Source: Chromatiaceae bacterium (lineage in GTDB: Bacteria > Pseudomonadota > Gammaproteobacteria > Chromatiales > Chromatiaceae). Taken from it: a DNA stretch of 64,000 nt. How positions within the stretch are numbered: the first letter of the stretch is position 1; each line of letters starts with the position of its first letter. The notes below the pieces were generated by a model. It did not search any database, was not told the DNA's origin, and saw only the letters and a list, made by a program, of their open reading frames with translations. This document shows, one piece after another, positions 1 to 9,058 of the stretch. Location: positions 992,001 to 1,056,000 of the forward strand of contig JACKMK010000003.1 of assembly GCA_024235395.1 (NCBI GenBank), read 5' to 3'. The translations under genes and the position numbers were made by a program.

Positions 1-881
1 GCGCAATGCAGCAGTCGCAGCTCGATGCGCAGTCCGCGGAGTCCTTCCTCACCGCGCTCAACCAGCGCCTCGAAGAGCTTGACCGACACATGCACGACGA
101 GGCGCAGCGGCGCGTCGAATCACAGGCGAGCGGCGAACGGCTCGGCCAGTCGATGGACAGCGCGGTCGGCTCGTTGACCGAGAGTGTGCGCAGCAGTGTG
201 AGTCTCTCGGAGTTGCAGGCCAACGTGATCCGCACGCTGGACCGCATGCAGACGCAGGTCCGCGAACACCTGCTGGATGAGAATGCCCGTCGCGAAAAGG
301 CCGAGGACGAGGCGGGCGTGCTGCGCGGCCGCCTGCGGCAGCTCGAGCAGGACACCTTCGACCTGCGCCGCCAGGTGGCACAGACGCGCCGTGCCGCGAT
401 GCGCGATCCCTTGACCGGGCTGGCCAATCGGCGGGCCTACGATGAGCGCGTTGCCCAGGAATTCGCGCGTTGGAAGCGCTTCGGCGGGCCATTGGCACTG
501 TTGGTGCTGGACGTGGACGACTTCAAGCAGATCAACGATCAGTTCGGTCACAAATCCGGCGACAAGGCGTTGATCATGATCGCCAAGATTCTCGAGGAGC
601 GACTGCGCGAGACCGACTTCATCGCACGCTTCGGTGGCGAGGAGTTTGTCGTGCTGTTGATCGGTGCCGAGCGCGACGATGCCCTGCGCCTCGCCGACGG
701 CATGCGACAGGCGGTCGCCGAGGGCGGTCTGCACGCCAGCGGAAAGCCGGTCAAGGTCACGGTATCGGTGGGCATGGCGTCGTTTGCGGATGCCGACACG
801 CCCGAGGTGGTGTTCGAGCGCGCCGATGGGGCCCTGTATCAGGCGAAGCGCACGGGCAAGAATCGCGTCACCGCCGGCTGA
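1..881 (+). CDS. diguanylate cyclase, GGDEF domain, 5' end outside window
   Basis: Makes cyclic di-GMP from two GTP. The reading frame is open to the left edge, so the true start is probably outside the window; the first ATG seen is at 6, and numbering here counts from it. Residues 1-130 are hydrophilic and heptad-rich, probably coiled coil. The GGDEF domain follows from about residue 130 (DPLTGLANRRAYDE motif), with the active-site loop GGEEF at 210-214. An intact inhibitory I-site RETD (201-204) lies five residues before it, so product inhibition is expected. No transmembrane segment is visible in this part. It converges on the next gene with only 6 bases between them. Confidence 0.93.
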   Translation, partial: AMQQSQLDAQSAESFLTALNQRLEELDRHMHDEAQRRVESQASGERLGQSMDSAVGSLTESVRSSVSLSELQANVIRTLDRMQTQVREHLLDENARREKAEDEAGVLRGRLRQLEQDTFDLRRQVAQTRRAAMRDPLTGLANRRAYDERVAQEFARWKRFGGPLALLVLDVDDFKQINDQFGHKSGDKALIMIAKILEERLRETDFIARFGGEEFVVLLIGAERDDALRLADGMRQAVAEGGLHASGKPVKVTVSVGMASFADADTPEVVFERADGALYQAKRTGKNRVTAG

Positions 882-887
882 CGGTCA

Positions 888-1487
888 TCACGCCGAGGGA
901 TCGCGAGCCGGTGACGCGGTGCCACACGGCATGAGGTATCCTGCCCAGGCGTAGCGCCAGCTCTGGCCCGAGGCGTGCTGCAGGCGTTCCAGCAACAGAT
1001 CGCTGGGACTGGCCTCGCCGGGAAACACATTTCGCAATTCGATCAACGACCGGCCGCTGATCGCGTGTCCACGCCAGTCCAGCCGGTGCGGAGACCAGCG
1101 CCTGCCGCAGCCGATGCACGGCGGCGTCGAATCGGTTTCCAGCCATTCCCGCAGCTGCGCCTGCCAGTCGGGCAGGCGGGTGCGACATGCCGGGCAGCGC
1201 GGTTTGACCGTATTCGGCCCGGTGACCAGCCGGGGACTCGCCAGCGGGCCGTGAAGGGCGACATGGCAGAACTGCATATCGCCGTCGGCGGCGGGTTGCA
1301 TCTGCAGGAAGGGTGAACAGCCGGCATACACCACGTGTCGACTGAAGCCATCGCCGGCGGTGAAGGTGCAATCGTCGAGTGCCGCATCGATGATCCGCAG
1401 TTCGCGCAGCACCCGGGTGATCCCGGAGAGCGGGACGGCGACGAAGGGGTCTTGCGGAGCGAGGAACAGGCTGGTGAGTTGTGCCAT
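888..1487 (-). CDS. hypothetical zinc-ribbon protein
   Basis: I do not recognise the family. The 199-residue product has two CxxC pairs (C98/C101 in CPAC and C124/C127 in CIGC) 26 residues apart, the layout of a zinc ribbon, in its central-to-C-terminal part. The N-terminal half is rich in hydrophobic beta-like stretches. I chose the ATG at 1487 rather than the farther upstream start at 1583, because the longer form would run over the start of yidD on the other strand. There is no signal peptide, so it is probably cytoplasmic. It is divergent from yidD (about 90 bases) and convergent with the diguanylate cyclase. Confidence 0.6.
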   Translation of the reverse strand: MAQLTSLFLAPQDPFVAVPLSGITRVLRELRIIDAALDDCTFTAGDGFSRHVVYAGCSPFLQMQPAADGDMQFCHVALHGPLASPRLVTGPNTVKPRCPACRTRLPDWQAQLREWLETDSTPPCIGCGRRWSPHRLDWRGHAISGRSLIELRNVFPGEASPSDLLLERLQHASGQSWRYAWAGYLMPCGTASPARDPSA

Positions 1488-1575
1488 TGCCGGGATGGTG
1501 GCGTAGCTGCCGACCGCGGGCAAGCGCGGGCATTGCGGATCCGTCGGGGTTGGCGGCCGACTGCAGGTAGGATCA

Positions 1576-1815
1576 ATGATCAAGACACTGATGCTGAAGC
1601 TGGTGAGGGGCTATCAACTGCTGATCAGTCCGTTTCTCGGCAACAACTGTCGCTATATGCCCAGTTGTTCCGCGTACACGCTGGAGGCCATCGAGAAGTG
1701 GGGCCCCTGGCGTGGCCTCTGGTTGGGCATCCGACGCGTGTCGCGCTGTCATCCCTTCCATGCCGGTGGTTACGATCCGGTCCCCGATCCCCACGAGCAT
1801 GATCACACCCGTTGA
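1576..1815 (+). CDS. yidD: membrane protein insertion efficiency factor YidD
   Basis: A 79-residue protein with the YidD hallmarks: an N-terminal amphipathic, hydrophobic helix (LVRGYQLLISPFLG), then the conserved Cys-containing core NNCRYMPSCSAYTLEAI and the downstream RRVSRCHPFHAGGYDPVP motif. YidD assists YidC-dependent insertion of inner-membrane proteins. In most gammaproteobacteria it sits in the rpmH-rnpA-yidD-yidC locus; here it stands apart and its last codons overlap the start of a HIT-like gene by 17 bases, so the two are probably co-translated. The three conserved cysteines are all present and the length is normal for the family. Confidence 0.95.
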   Translation: MIKTLMLKLVRGYQLLISPFLGNNCRYMPSCSAYTLEAIEKWGPWRGLWLGIRRVSRCHPFHAGGYDPVPDPHEHDHTR

Positions 1816-2845
1816 CCCCCGTCCGTCGCCGTTCAGTTCACCCGAGGCGTTGCGCGCTGCGTTCGGTGCAGGCCTGGAGCGCCTGCTGACCCACGATCTG
1901 CTCGGTACCTTCATCCTGGTGCTGGGCAATGCAAGCTATGACCGCGCCCAGCTGGAGCCCCTGCGCGGGGCGCTTGGAGATGCGTTTGCTCGTTGGGAGG
2001 GCCGTTTCGCCCGGCAGTCACCGCGGGTGCGCGAAGCGGCCGTGGACGACATCGCGGTATTCGAGCGCCTGCGGTCGACCGCGATCGACGCGTTGCCCGC
2101 GATGCAGCGGCGTGCGGTCGGCCCCTGGTCCGTGCAGCTCAATCCGCTGCGGGCGCTGCGGCCGCCGCGCATGAGCGGTACCGCAGTGACCCGGCTGCAC
2201 CGCCCGTTCGATCGCGACGGGTTTCACTTCGATCGACCCGTTCTGCGCCGTGAGGTGTTTTGGGAAGGTACTCTCGGGGCGCTGTCCGCACGTCTGCTGT
2301 ACAACAAGTTCCCGTTTGCCGATCTGCATACGCTGCTGGTGCCGCATCCACAGAGGGGGTTGCCGCAGTGGCTGGACCGCCAGACCCACGTCGAGGTCTG
2401 GGACACTTTGGCGGTGCTGGGTGAGGCGCTGCCGGACATCGGCGCGGGGTACAACGCCCAGGGCGCCTACGCCTCGGTCAACCACCTGCACCTGCAGATG
2501 TTCCTGCGACCGGTCGGTGACTACCCGATCGAGGCGGCAGAGTGGCGACACAACGGTGGCCCGTGCCCTTACCCACTGGCGGTGACCCGGCATATCGATG
2601 CCCGGACCGCCTGGGAGGCCATCGAGCGGCTGCATGCCGCGGGGGCGACGTACAACCTGCTCTATCGCCCCGGGCACATGTATCTGGTGACGCGTGCCTT
2701 CCAGGGCAGCTACCGCCACAGTCCGTGGACCGCTGGATTCGCATGGTCGGAGGTGGCGGGTGAGGTGGTCGTGGCTGAGGCCGCGGTGTTTGCCGCCCTC
2801 ACCGCGCAGGCCATCGATCAGGAGTTGGGATTGCTCGTTGTCTAG
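1799..2845 (+). CDS. HIT-like / GalT-superfamily protein
   Basis: 348 residues. A histidine triad-like motif H229-x-H231-x-Q233 (in SVNHLHLQMF), preceded by FPFADLHTLLVPHP, is typical of the HIT/GalT superfamily of nucleotidyl transferases and hydrolases, including the GDP-hexose and AP4A phosphorylases. The motif HxHxQ rather than HxHxHxx points to the GalT/Apa branch (nucleotidyl transfer through the middle His) more than to Hint hydrolases. The substrate cannot be read from the sequence. The start at 1799 overlaps the yidD stop; a longer frame exists upstream but lies wholly inside yidD. The rest of the protein (first 100 residues) has no motif I recognise. Confidence 0.7.
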   Translation: MITPVDPRPSPFSSPEALRAAFGAGLERLLTHDLLGTFILVLGNASYDRAQLEPLRGALGDAFARWEGRFARQSPRVREAAVDDIAVFERLRSTAIDALPAMQRRAVGPWSVQLNPLRALRPPRMSGTAVTRLHRPFDRDGFHFDRPVLRREVFWEGTLGALSARLLYNKFPFADLHTLLVPHPQRGLPQWLDRQTHVEVWDTLAVLGEALPDIGAGYNAQGAYASVNHLHLQMFLRPVGDYPIEAAEWRHNGGPCPYPLAVTRHIDARTAWEAIERLHAAGATYNLLYRPGHMYLVTRAFQGSYRHSPWTAGFAWSEVAGEVVVAEAAVFAALTAQAIDQELGLLVV

Positions 2846-2853
2846 GGCGTTGC

Positions 2854-3057
2854 TCAGGCCCGGACGTCGACGTGGTGGCCGACCGCGCTCGCCGGATCGG
2901 GCACGCTGGCAGCCACCGACGCGATCAGCTGTGCGGCCTGCGTGGACTGCAGGTCGAGCGCCTTGCGGAGCACCGAGATCGCAACGGCGTCGCCACTCTG
3001 CGTAGCATCACCGTTGATCTGCTGAATCAGGCTGGATGAAATCGCGGAGATGTCCAT
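2854..3057 (-). CDS. YjfB-family putative motility protein
   Basis: A 67-residue protein beginning MDISAISSSL, with a mid-section containing VLRKALDLQSTQAAQLI. This matches the small YjfB family (annotated as putative motility protein, often seen near flagellar genes). It has no signal peptide or membrane segment. The family has no proven biochemical role, and no flagellar genes are in this window. The last residues (HHVDVRA) are hydrophilic. It converges on the HIT-like gene with 8 bases between stops. Confidence 0.75.
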   Translation of the reverse strand: MDISAISSSLIQQINGDATQSGDAVAISVLRKALDLQSTQAAQLIASVAASVPDPASAVGHHVDVRA

Positions 3058-3126
3058 ACAGGCGATGGCGGCTGTGCGCCATCGCCCTTGAGCAGGCTGC
3101 GAAGCGGTTTCCCAGCGGGTCGCGAC

Positions 3127-3999
3127 TCAGGCGGCGCGTTCCAGTACCGCGATGCGCTCCGGCAGCGGCGGGTGGCTGGCAAACAGTTCCTTCAGTCCCT
3201 TGCCCGTGATGCCGAACGCGGCGATCTCGTCGGGCAGCGGCTGGGTATCGTGGGCCTGTTGCAGGCGGCGCAGCGCGGCGACCATCTTGTGCCGCCCGGC
3301 AAGCTGGGCGCCACCGGCGTCGGCGCGAAACTCACGCCAGCGCGAGAACCACATCACGATCATGGTCGCGAGGATGCCGAGGACGAACTGCGTGATCAGC
3401 GACACGATCCAGAACGCCGGTCCGTGTCCGCGTTCGACCCGGAAGACGACGCGATCGACCAGGTGGCCGATCACCCGGGACAGGAACACGACGAAGGTGT
3501 TGACGACGCCCTGAATCAGTGTGAGGGTCACCATGTCGCCGTTCGCCACATGGCTGATCTCATGCGCCAGCACGGCCTCGACCTCGTCATGGTTCATCGA
3601 GCGCAGCAGACCGGTGCTGACCGCGACCAGTGCGTCGTTCTTGTTCCAGCCCGTCGCGAAGGCGTTTGGCGAACCTTCGAAGATGCCGACCTCGGGCATC
3701 TTGATGCCGGCCGCCTGGGCCTGGCGCTGTACCGTCTCGAGCAGCCACGCCTCGTCCCCGGACTGCGGTTGCTCGATCAGGTGGACGTGCATCGTCTGCT
3801 TGGCCATCACCTTGGACATGAACAGCGAGATCAGCGACCCGGAGAATCCGATGATCGCCGAATAGATCAGCAGCGCATTCATGTCGAGGTCGACGTTGTT
3901 CTGCGCCAGCAGGTTGTCGATCCCGAGCAGCCGGAAGGTGATGCTGATCAGTGCGACGATCGCGATGTTGGTGCCGAGAAATAACAGGATACGCAGCAT
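3127..3999 (-). CDS. htpX: membrane zinc metalloprotease HtpX
   Basis: 290 residues, the normal HtpX length. Two N-terminal membrane segments (about 4-26 and 40-60) precede the zinc site H146-E147-x-x-H150 within VLAHEISHVANGD; two more hydrophobic stretches follow (about 160-180 and 195-215), and a downstream FRADAGG motif supplies the third zinc ligand region. HtpX degrades damaged or misassembled inner-membrane proteins together with FtsH. The C-terminal ASHPPLPERIAVL motif is also family-typical. A DUF454 membrane protein lies 58 bases upstream on the same strand and may share its transcript. Confidence 0.97.
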   Translation of the reverse strand: MLRILLFLGTNIAIVALISITFRLLGIDNLLAQNNVDLDMNALLIYSAIIGFSGSLISLFMSKVMAKQTMHVHLIEQPQSGDEAWLLETVQRQAQAAGIKMPEVGIFEGSPNAFATGWNKNDALVAVSTGLLRSMNHDEVEAVLAHEISHVANGDMVTLTLIQGVVNTFVVFLSRVIGHLVDRVVFRVERGHGPAFWIVSLITQFVLGILATMIVMWFSRWREFRADAGGAQLAGRHKMVAALRRLQQAHDTQPLPDEIAAFGITGKGLKELFASHPPLPERIAVLERAA

Positions 4000-4057
4000 G
4001 GAGATGTCCCAGAACCGCCGAGGAATGCGGAGAATGTGGGACCGGGCAGCGGATAAA

Positions 4058-4471
4058 TCAAGGGCCGGCGGTGTCGCCCAGCGGCTTGCTCAACACCGGC
4101 AGGTGAAGGATGTACAGCGCGACGCCGGCGATACAGACGCCGCCCGCGATCGCCGCCCATGACAAGGGACCGAACACCCACGCGGTGAACGCATAGGATG
4201 CGGCGAGCGCGAGCAGGGCGATACGTTTGGCGCGCCGCGGCATCGCGTGGTGTTCCTCCCAGGCCCGCACCACCTCGCCGAAGCGCGCGTGTTCGCGCAG
4301 CCAGCGGTGCCAGCGTTCGGACGACCTGGAGAAGGCCCAGGCGGCGATCAGCAGGAACACCGTGGTAGGCATCAGCGGCAGAAACGCACCGATGATGCCG
4401 AGCAGCACGCACAGCCAACCCAGCCCCAGGTAGAGCTGTCGGCGTGTTCCTGAAACGCTGTCTCGTGACAT
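4058..4471 (-). CDS. DUF454 (YbaN-family) inner membrane protein
   Basis: 137 residues from the ATG at 4471. Residues 15-45 hold a paired hydrophobic helix with the family signature LGIIGAFLPLMPTTVFLLIA and the following WAFSRSSERWHRWL, and a second hydrophobic pair lies near the C-terminus. This is the DUF454/YbaN family of small inner-membrane proteins of unknown function. A start ten codons farther upstream is possible. It is followed by htpX in the same direction. Confidence 0.88.
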   Translation of the reverse strand: MSRDSVSGTRRQLYLGLGWLCVLLGIIGAFLPLMPTTVFLLIAAWAFSRSSERWHRWLREHARFGEVVRAWEEHHAMPRRAKRIALLALAASYAFTAWVFGPLSWAAIAGGVCIAGVALYILHLPVLSKPLGDTAGP

Positions 4472-4501
4472 CTGTCCCGCCTCAAAGTCGTGCCTGGGCA
4501 C

Positions 4502-4833
4502 CGCGTCTGCTTGCGTATTCTGCGCACCCAGGGTTAGCGGATTCCCCTGGTTGCAACTTTAGCGGCTGGGGACCGATTCGCCGACTGCCGCCGAGGGTGT
4601 GGTCGAGGGAACTTCGCACGCCGCCGCCTGTCTTTTGGGATCAGCGTCCGGCGAGTTGCGCGCGAGCCCGCTTGATCGAGGTTAAGGACTTGTCGCACAG
4701 TCCGGCGAAATATGACGCATCCACTCGACGCCGACCGGCGCAGGGCCTAAATTACTGGGCTCGCCAGATGCGAATACCGTCGCGGCGACCGAATTCGTCC
4801 ACCCTTTCCAAGCCAGACCAAAGGACCACACCG
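4502..4833. other. 332-base stretch without a gene
   Basis: This lies between the divergent DUF454 gene and the EF-hand gene and must hold promoters for one or both. I see no convincing coding frame. On the plus strand TTGTCG (4689-4694) followed after a short 15-base gap by TATGAC is a poor promoter candidate; nothing better stands out. Confidence 0.35.
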
Positions 4834-5067
4834 ATGCACAAGACACCCATGACCCTCGCGGCTTTCGCCGCAATGCTCGCCACTTCCGTAGCCTTCGCCG
4901 CCCCGGCGAAGTTCGACAAGGCGGACGCGAACGGTGACGGTTCGCTCGATGCGACCGAGTTTGCCGCCAGCGGGATGAAGAAGGAGATGGCCAAGCTCGA
5001 CAAGGATGGCGACGGCAAGCTGAGCAAGAAAGAGTATTCGGCCGGCATGGACGAAGACTGCGAGTAA
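4834..5067 (+). CDS. exported EF-hand calcium-binding protein
   Basis: 77 residues. The first 22 form a signal peptide (MHKTPMTLAAFAAMLATSVAFA) with an AFA-A cleavage site. The mature part holds two canonical EF-hand loops: DANGDGSLDATEF and DKDGDGKLSKKEY, each with the Asp/Asn ligands at positions 1, 3 and 5, Gly at 6 and Glu at 12. This is probably a small periplasmic Ca2+-binding protein. The start at 4834 is set by the signal peptide. A clear rho-independent terminator follows about 40 bases after the stop, so it is likely monocistronic. Confidence 0.9.
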   Translation: MHKTPMTLAAFAAMLATSVAFAAPAKFDKADANGDGSLDATEFAASGMKKEMAKLDKDGDGKLSKKEYSAGMDEDCE

Positions 5068-5106
5068 ATCCAGGCACTGCCATCGCGCCGATCAGGCGGT
5101 AGTGCG

Positions 5107-5140
5107 AAGCCCCCGGCCCTGACCGGGGGTTTCTGCTTTT
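5107..5140 (+). terminator. rho-independent terminator of the EF-hand gene
   Basis: A 7-bp GC stem, CCCCCGG (5110-5116) with CCGGGGG (5123-5129), closes a 6-base loop; flanking A/T pairs extend it and the right arm runs into TTTCTGCTTTT. Confidence 0.88.
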
Positions 5141-5320
5141 GGGCGGCTGGCCGTACGGGTGTGGCCCTTGCCAACCTATCGAAAAATAGATACCAATCGA
5201 ATTTAACAATCCATGGGGCTCTCGTCGAACGGTGGGTCCGACGCGGCGGCGCCGCAGTGGGCGCCATACCCGGCGGGCTGTCTGTCGGTGGTCTGAAGTT
5301 CGCAAGCAGTCGAGGTGCAG

Positions 5321-6664
5321 ATGCAACGCGGGATCGAAAAGGTCGGCGAACAACAGATACCCCGGATCGATGTGCTCTACAACCTGATGACCGGCGACGA
5401 GGATGCCCGGGTCTGCAAGGACATCCCGCCCGAGTCGTGCGACGACCAGCCGCGTAACTTCTTCGCCTACCTCGGGGCCAATACCCTCAACAAGGTCGCC
5501 GACGAACTCGCCAGCGCCAAACTCGTGCTCCCATGGATGCTCGGCGTGCTGGGTGCGCCGGCGGCGTTCACCGGGTTTCTCGTGCCGATCCGCGAGTCGG
5601 GCGTGTTGCTGCCGCAGATGGCCGTGGCCGCGATCGTCAGGCGTCTGCCGTTACGCCGCCCCGTCTGGCTGCTGGGTGGCGTGCTGTCGGCGCTGTCGCT
5701 GTTCGGTGCGGCTTTGGCCGCGTTGACCCTCGACGGTATCGCCGCCGGTTGGGCGGTGGTCGCCGCACTGCTCGTTTTCAGCCTGGCGCGCGGTCTGTGT
5801 TCGGTCTCGGCAAAAGACGTGCTCGGCAAGACCGTCTCGAAGAGTCGCCGTGGCCGGCTGATGGGCTGGAGTGCCGCCATGGGCGGCGTGCTGACCCTGG
5901 TCGTGGGTGGCGGCTTGACCCAGGTCCCGCAGGCCGACACCGGGCGCGAGGTGTTCGCATTCCTGCTCGCGTCCGCTGGCGTGCTGTGGCTTGCGGCCGT
6001 GGCGATGTTCGCGACCATCCGAGAACGGCCGGGGGCGACCTCCGGGGGCGGCAACGCGTTGCAGGTGGCAATGGACAACCTGCGCCTGCTGCGCGACGAC
6101 AGGCCGTTCCGACGTTTCGTGTTCGGCCGCATTTCACTGTTGGCGGTCGCGTTGTCGCCACCGTTCTACGTGCTGCTGGCGCAGCAGCAGGTGCAGGGTG
6201 ATCTCGCCGGCCTGGGGCTCTTGTTGATCGGCAGTGGACTGGCGACCGCGCTGAGCTCGCCGCTGTGGGGGGCGCTCGGCGACCGGTCCAGCCGCAGCGT
6301 GATGGCACTGGGTGCCGCGGGTGCCGGCATCCTCGGCATCGCCGTCAGCGCTGCGGCGTTCGCCGGACAGCCCTGGATGGCCTCGCCCTGGGTGCATGCG
6401 GGGATCTACACGGTGCTGACCGTGATGCACAGCGGCGTGCGCCTCGGCCGCAAGGTGTATCTGGTGGATATGGCGACCGAGCAGACGCGGGCCGCCTATG
6501 TCGCGGTATCGAACACCGCCATCGGCGTGATGATGTTGGTCGGCGGTCTCGTCGGCGCCCTGGGGGACCGCATCGGGGTGACTGCGGTGATCGGCCTGCT
6601 CGGGCTCTGGTCTCTGCTCGCCGCGTGGGAGGCGCTGCGTCTCCCCGAGGTCAGCGAACCCTGA
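5321..6664 (+). CDS. major facilitator superfamily transporter
   Basis: 447 residues with about 12 hydrophobic segments arranged as two groups of six around a central hydrophilic loop (near residue 225-250, RERPGATSGGG). A cytoplasmic loop of MFS type (KTVSKSRRGRLMGWSAA) lies in the N-terminal half, and GALGDRSSRSVMAL in the second half resembles motif A. The first 50 residues are soluble and Cys/Asp-rich (VCKDIPPESCDD), an unusual extension. A GTG at 5315 is an alternative start; the ATG at 5321 has GAGG placed 5 bases upstream. The substrate cannot be predicted. A polyamine ABC operon follows in the same direction after about 150 bases. Confidence 0.82.
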   Translation: MQRGIEKVGEQQIPRIDVLYNLMTGDEDARVCKDIPPESCDDQPRNFFAYLGANTLNKVADELASAKLVLPWMLGVLGAPAAFTGFLVPIRESGVLLPQMAVAAIVRRLPLRRPVWLLGGVLSALSLFGAALAALTLDGIAAGWAVVAALLVFSLARGLCSVSAKDVLGKTVSKSRRGRLMGWSAAMGGVLTLVVGGGLTQVPQADTGREVFAFLLASAGVLWLAAVAMFATIRERPGATSGGGNALQVAMDNLRLLRDDRPFRRFVFGRISLLAVALSPPFYVLLAQQQVQGDLAGLGLLLIGSGLATALSSPLWGALGDRSSRSVMALGAAGAGILGIAVSAAAFAGQPWMASPWVHAGIYTVLTVMHSGVRLGRKVYLVDMATEQTRAAYVAVSNTAIGVMMLVGGLVGALGDRIGVTAVIGLLGLWSLLAAWEALRLPEVSEP

Positions 6665-6811
6665 ATGACCGGCCGGTACCGTGGTGGGCCCGACCACCGC
6701 GTGCCGAGTGTCCGGTCCGACATTCGCGACCTTGTGCCTGTCGGGAAAAAACGCGTGACGGCCAGGGCGCTTCGGTGCACGCTATTCGTCCGTCTATCAC
6801 TGACCTGGGAG

Positions 6812-7918
6812 ATGCTCGCGGTGTCACGGTTTCCTTTGATCGGTTTCCTGGCTGTCGTTGCGTTGAGTATGCACGCCCACGCGGCCGAAGAGCCCGTGCT
6901 GCATGTCTACAACTGGAGTGACTACATCACCGACGAGGTGTTGCAGCAGTTTCAGTCCGAGACGGGCATCAAGGTCGTATACGACGTGTACGACTCGAAC
7001 GAGGTGCTCGAAGCCAAGCTGCTCGCGGGCCACAGCGGCTACGACCTGGTGTTCCCGACGGCGCGGCCTTTCGCGCAGCGGCACATCAAGGCCGGGATCT
7101 ATCGCCCGCTCGACAAGGGCAAGCTGCCGAACGCCGCCGGACTCGACCCCATCATGATGCGCAAGCTGGCCGAGATCGATCCGGACAATGCGCATGTGGT
7201 GCCCTACATGTGGGGTAGCACCAGTATCGGCTACAACGTCGACAAGGTCGCCGAACGGCTGGGAGCCGAAGCACGTGCGGACACCTGGTCGCTGATCTTC
7301 GATCCTGCCAACGCGGAGCGTCTCGCGGACTGCGGTATCAGCCTGCTCGACGACTCGACCGAGGTGTTCGCGGCCGCGTTGATCTATCTCGGCAAGGACC
7401 TCAACAGCACCGACAAGGCCGACCTGGAGGCCGCCACTGCCGTGCTGCAAAAGGTGCGCCCGTCCATTCGCTACTTCCATTCGTCGCAGTACATCAACGA
7501 CCTCGCGAACGGGGATCTGTGCGTGGTGCACGGTTACTCCGGCGACATCCTGCAGGCACGTGACCGTGCCGCCGAGGCGAACAACAAGGTGAACATCGCG
7601 CTGGCGATCCCGCGCGAAGGCGCGGTCGTCGCGGTCGACGTGATGGCGATCCCGGCCGACGCCAAGCATCCGGGCAATGCGCACAAGTTCATCGACTTCA
7701 TCCTGCGTCCGGAGGTGATCGCCAAGATCACCAACTACGTCGCGTTCGCCAACTCGGTCCCGGCCTCGTTGCCGCTGCTGGAAGCCGATGTGCGCGACGA
7801 TCCCGGTATCTTTCCGCCGCCCGAGGTGGTCGAGCGCCTGGTCGCGCCTGACGAGCTGCCACCGGCCGCGCTGCGTGCGCGCACCCGGGCCTGGACCCGG
7901 GTCAAGGCAGGTCGCTGA
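6812..7918 (+). CDS. potF: polyamine ABC transporter, periplasmic binding protein (PotF-like)
   Basis: 368 residues. Captures putrescine or spermidine in the periplasm for the downstream permease. The signal peptide covers about 1-24 (cleavage HAHA-A). The mature start, LHVYNWSDYITDEVL, is the polyamine-binding family signature; YDLVFPTARPF and VPYMWGSTSIGYNVDKV follow in the expected order. The ATG at 6812 is supported by GGGAG just upstream and by the signal peptide; a longer frame upstream (from 6665) would add an unrelated leader. First gene of a four-gene operon potF-potG-potH-potI, with 6 bases to the next gene. Confidence 0.95.
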   Translation: MLAVSRFPLIGFLAVVALSMHAHAAEEPVLHVYNWSDYITDEVLQQFQSETGIKVVYDVYDSNEVLEAKLLAGHSGYDLVFPTARPFAQRHIKAGIYRPLDKGKLPNAAGLDPIMMRKLAEIDPDNAHVVPYMWGSTSIGYNVDKVAERLGAEARADTWSLIFDPANAERLADCGISLLDDSTEVFAAALIYLGKDLNSTDKADLEAATAVLQKVRPSIRYFHSSQYINDLANGDLCVVHGYSGDILQARDRAAEANNKVNIALAIPREGAVVAVDVMAIPADAKHPGNAHKFIDFILRPEVIAKITNYVAFANSVPASLPLLEADVRDDPGIFPPPEVVERLVAPDELPPAALRARTRAWTRVKAGR

Positions 7919-7924
7919 CCGCGG

Positions 7925-9058
7925 ATGGCGGGTCCGCGTCCGGAACTGGAGGCGTGGCAGGATCCCTCTGCCGCGCCGCTGGTCGAGATTCGCAACGTCA
8001 CCAAGACGTTCGGCAAGCACTACGCGGTCGACGACGTCTCGCTGGCGATCTACCCGGGTGAGTTCTTCTCGTTGCTCGGTGCTTCGGGCTGTGGCAAGAC
8101 CACGCTGCTGCGCATGCTGGCCGGCTTCGAGACACCGGACAGCGGGCGCTTGTTGATCGGCGGCGAGGACGTGACCGAGCTGCCGCCGTACCGACGACCG
8201 GTCAACATGATGTTCCAGTCGTATGCGCTGTTCCCGCATCTCACGGTCGCCGACAACGTCGCCTTCGGCCTGCGCCAGCAGGGGCTGCCGCGCGTACAGA
8301 TCCGCGAGCGGGTCGCCGAAATGCTCGAACTGGTGCGCCTGGCCGACTACGCGAAACGCAAGCCCGATCAGCTGTCGGGCGGACAGCGCCAGCGGGTCGC
8401 GCTGGCCCGGTCGTTGATCAGGCATCCGAAGCTGTTGCTGCTCGACGAACCGCTCGGCGCGCTCGATCGCAAGCTGCGCGAGCACACGCAGTTCGAACTG
8501 GTCAATATCCAGGAACGGCTCGGTATCACCTTCGTGATGGTCACGCATGACCAGGAAGAGGCGATGACGATGTCGACCCGCATGGCGGTGATGAACGAGG
8601 GCCGCATCCGCCAGATCGGTACGCCGACGGAGCTCTACGAGTACCCCAGCAACCGCTTCGTCGCCGGCTTCATCGGTGCGGTGAACCAGTTCGACGGGCG
8701 CGTGCTCGAGCAGGCCGACGATCTGCTGGTGGTACACAGTGATGCGGCCGGTGCCGAGCTGCGCGTACACACCCAGCAGTCGGTCGGTCCCGGCACGCCG
8801 GTGGTGGTCGCCGTGCGGCCGGAGAAGGTGCGTATCACGACCGACCGGCCGCCGCCCGGCGACAACAGCCTGTCGGGCAAGGTCGAGGAGATCGCCTATC
8901 TCGGCGACGTGTCGATCTATCACGTGCGGGTCCCGGGTGGTGCGCTGGTCGAGGCGCAACTCACCAATCGCGCTCGCCGCGCGGCGGCGCCGCTGACCTG
9001 GGGTGACCAGGCCTGGATCGGTTGGAACGCGGACGATGCCGTCGCCCTCCTTGAATGA
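7925..9058 (+). CDS. potG: polyamine ABC transporter ATPase (PotG/PotA-like)
   Basis: 377 residues, energising uptake through PotHI. Walker A GASGCGKTT lies near residue 55, the Q-loop in MMFQSYALFPHLTV, the ABC signature LSGGQRQRVALARSL near 150, Walker B LLLLDEPLGALD and the switch His in VMVTHDQEEAM. The C-terminal third (about 260-377) is a TOBE-type regulatory domain, as in PotA and PotG. The start ATG lies 6 bases behind potF, and the stop overlaps potH by 23 bases, indicating translational coupling. Confidence 0.96.
   Translation: MAGPRPELEAWQDPSAAPLVEIRNVTKTFGKHYAVDDVSLAIYPGEFFSLLGASGCGKTTLLRMLAGFETPDSGRLLIGGEDVTELPPYRRPVNMMFQSYALFPHLTVADNVAFGLRQQGLPRVQIRERVAEMLELVRLADYAKRKPDQLSGGQRQRVALARSLIRHPKLLLLDEPLGALDRKLREHTQFELVNIQERLGITFVMVTHDQEEAMTMSTRMAVMNEGRIRQIGTPTELYEYPSNRFVAGFIGAVNQFDGRVLEQADDLLVVHSDAAGAELRVHTQQSVGPGTPVVVAVRPEKVRITTDRPPPGDNSLSGKVEEIAYLGDVSIYHVRVPGGALVEAQLTNRARRAAAPLTWGDQAWIGWNADDAVALLE

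Noticed and set aside
6824..8959. 711-codon minus-strand open frame opposite potF-potG
   Set aside because: Antisense to two well-supported ABC genes; long open frames on the opposite strand are common in GC-rich DNA, and no family motif is present.
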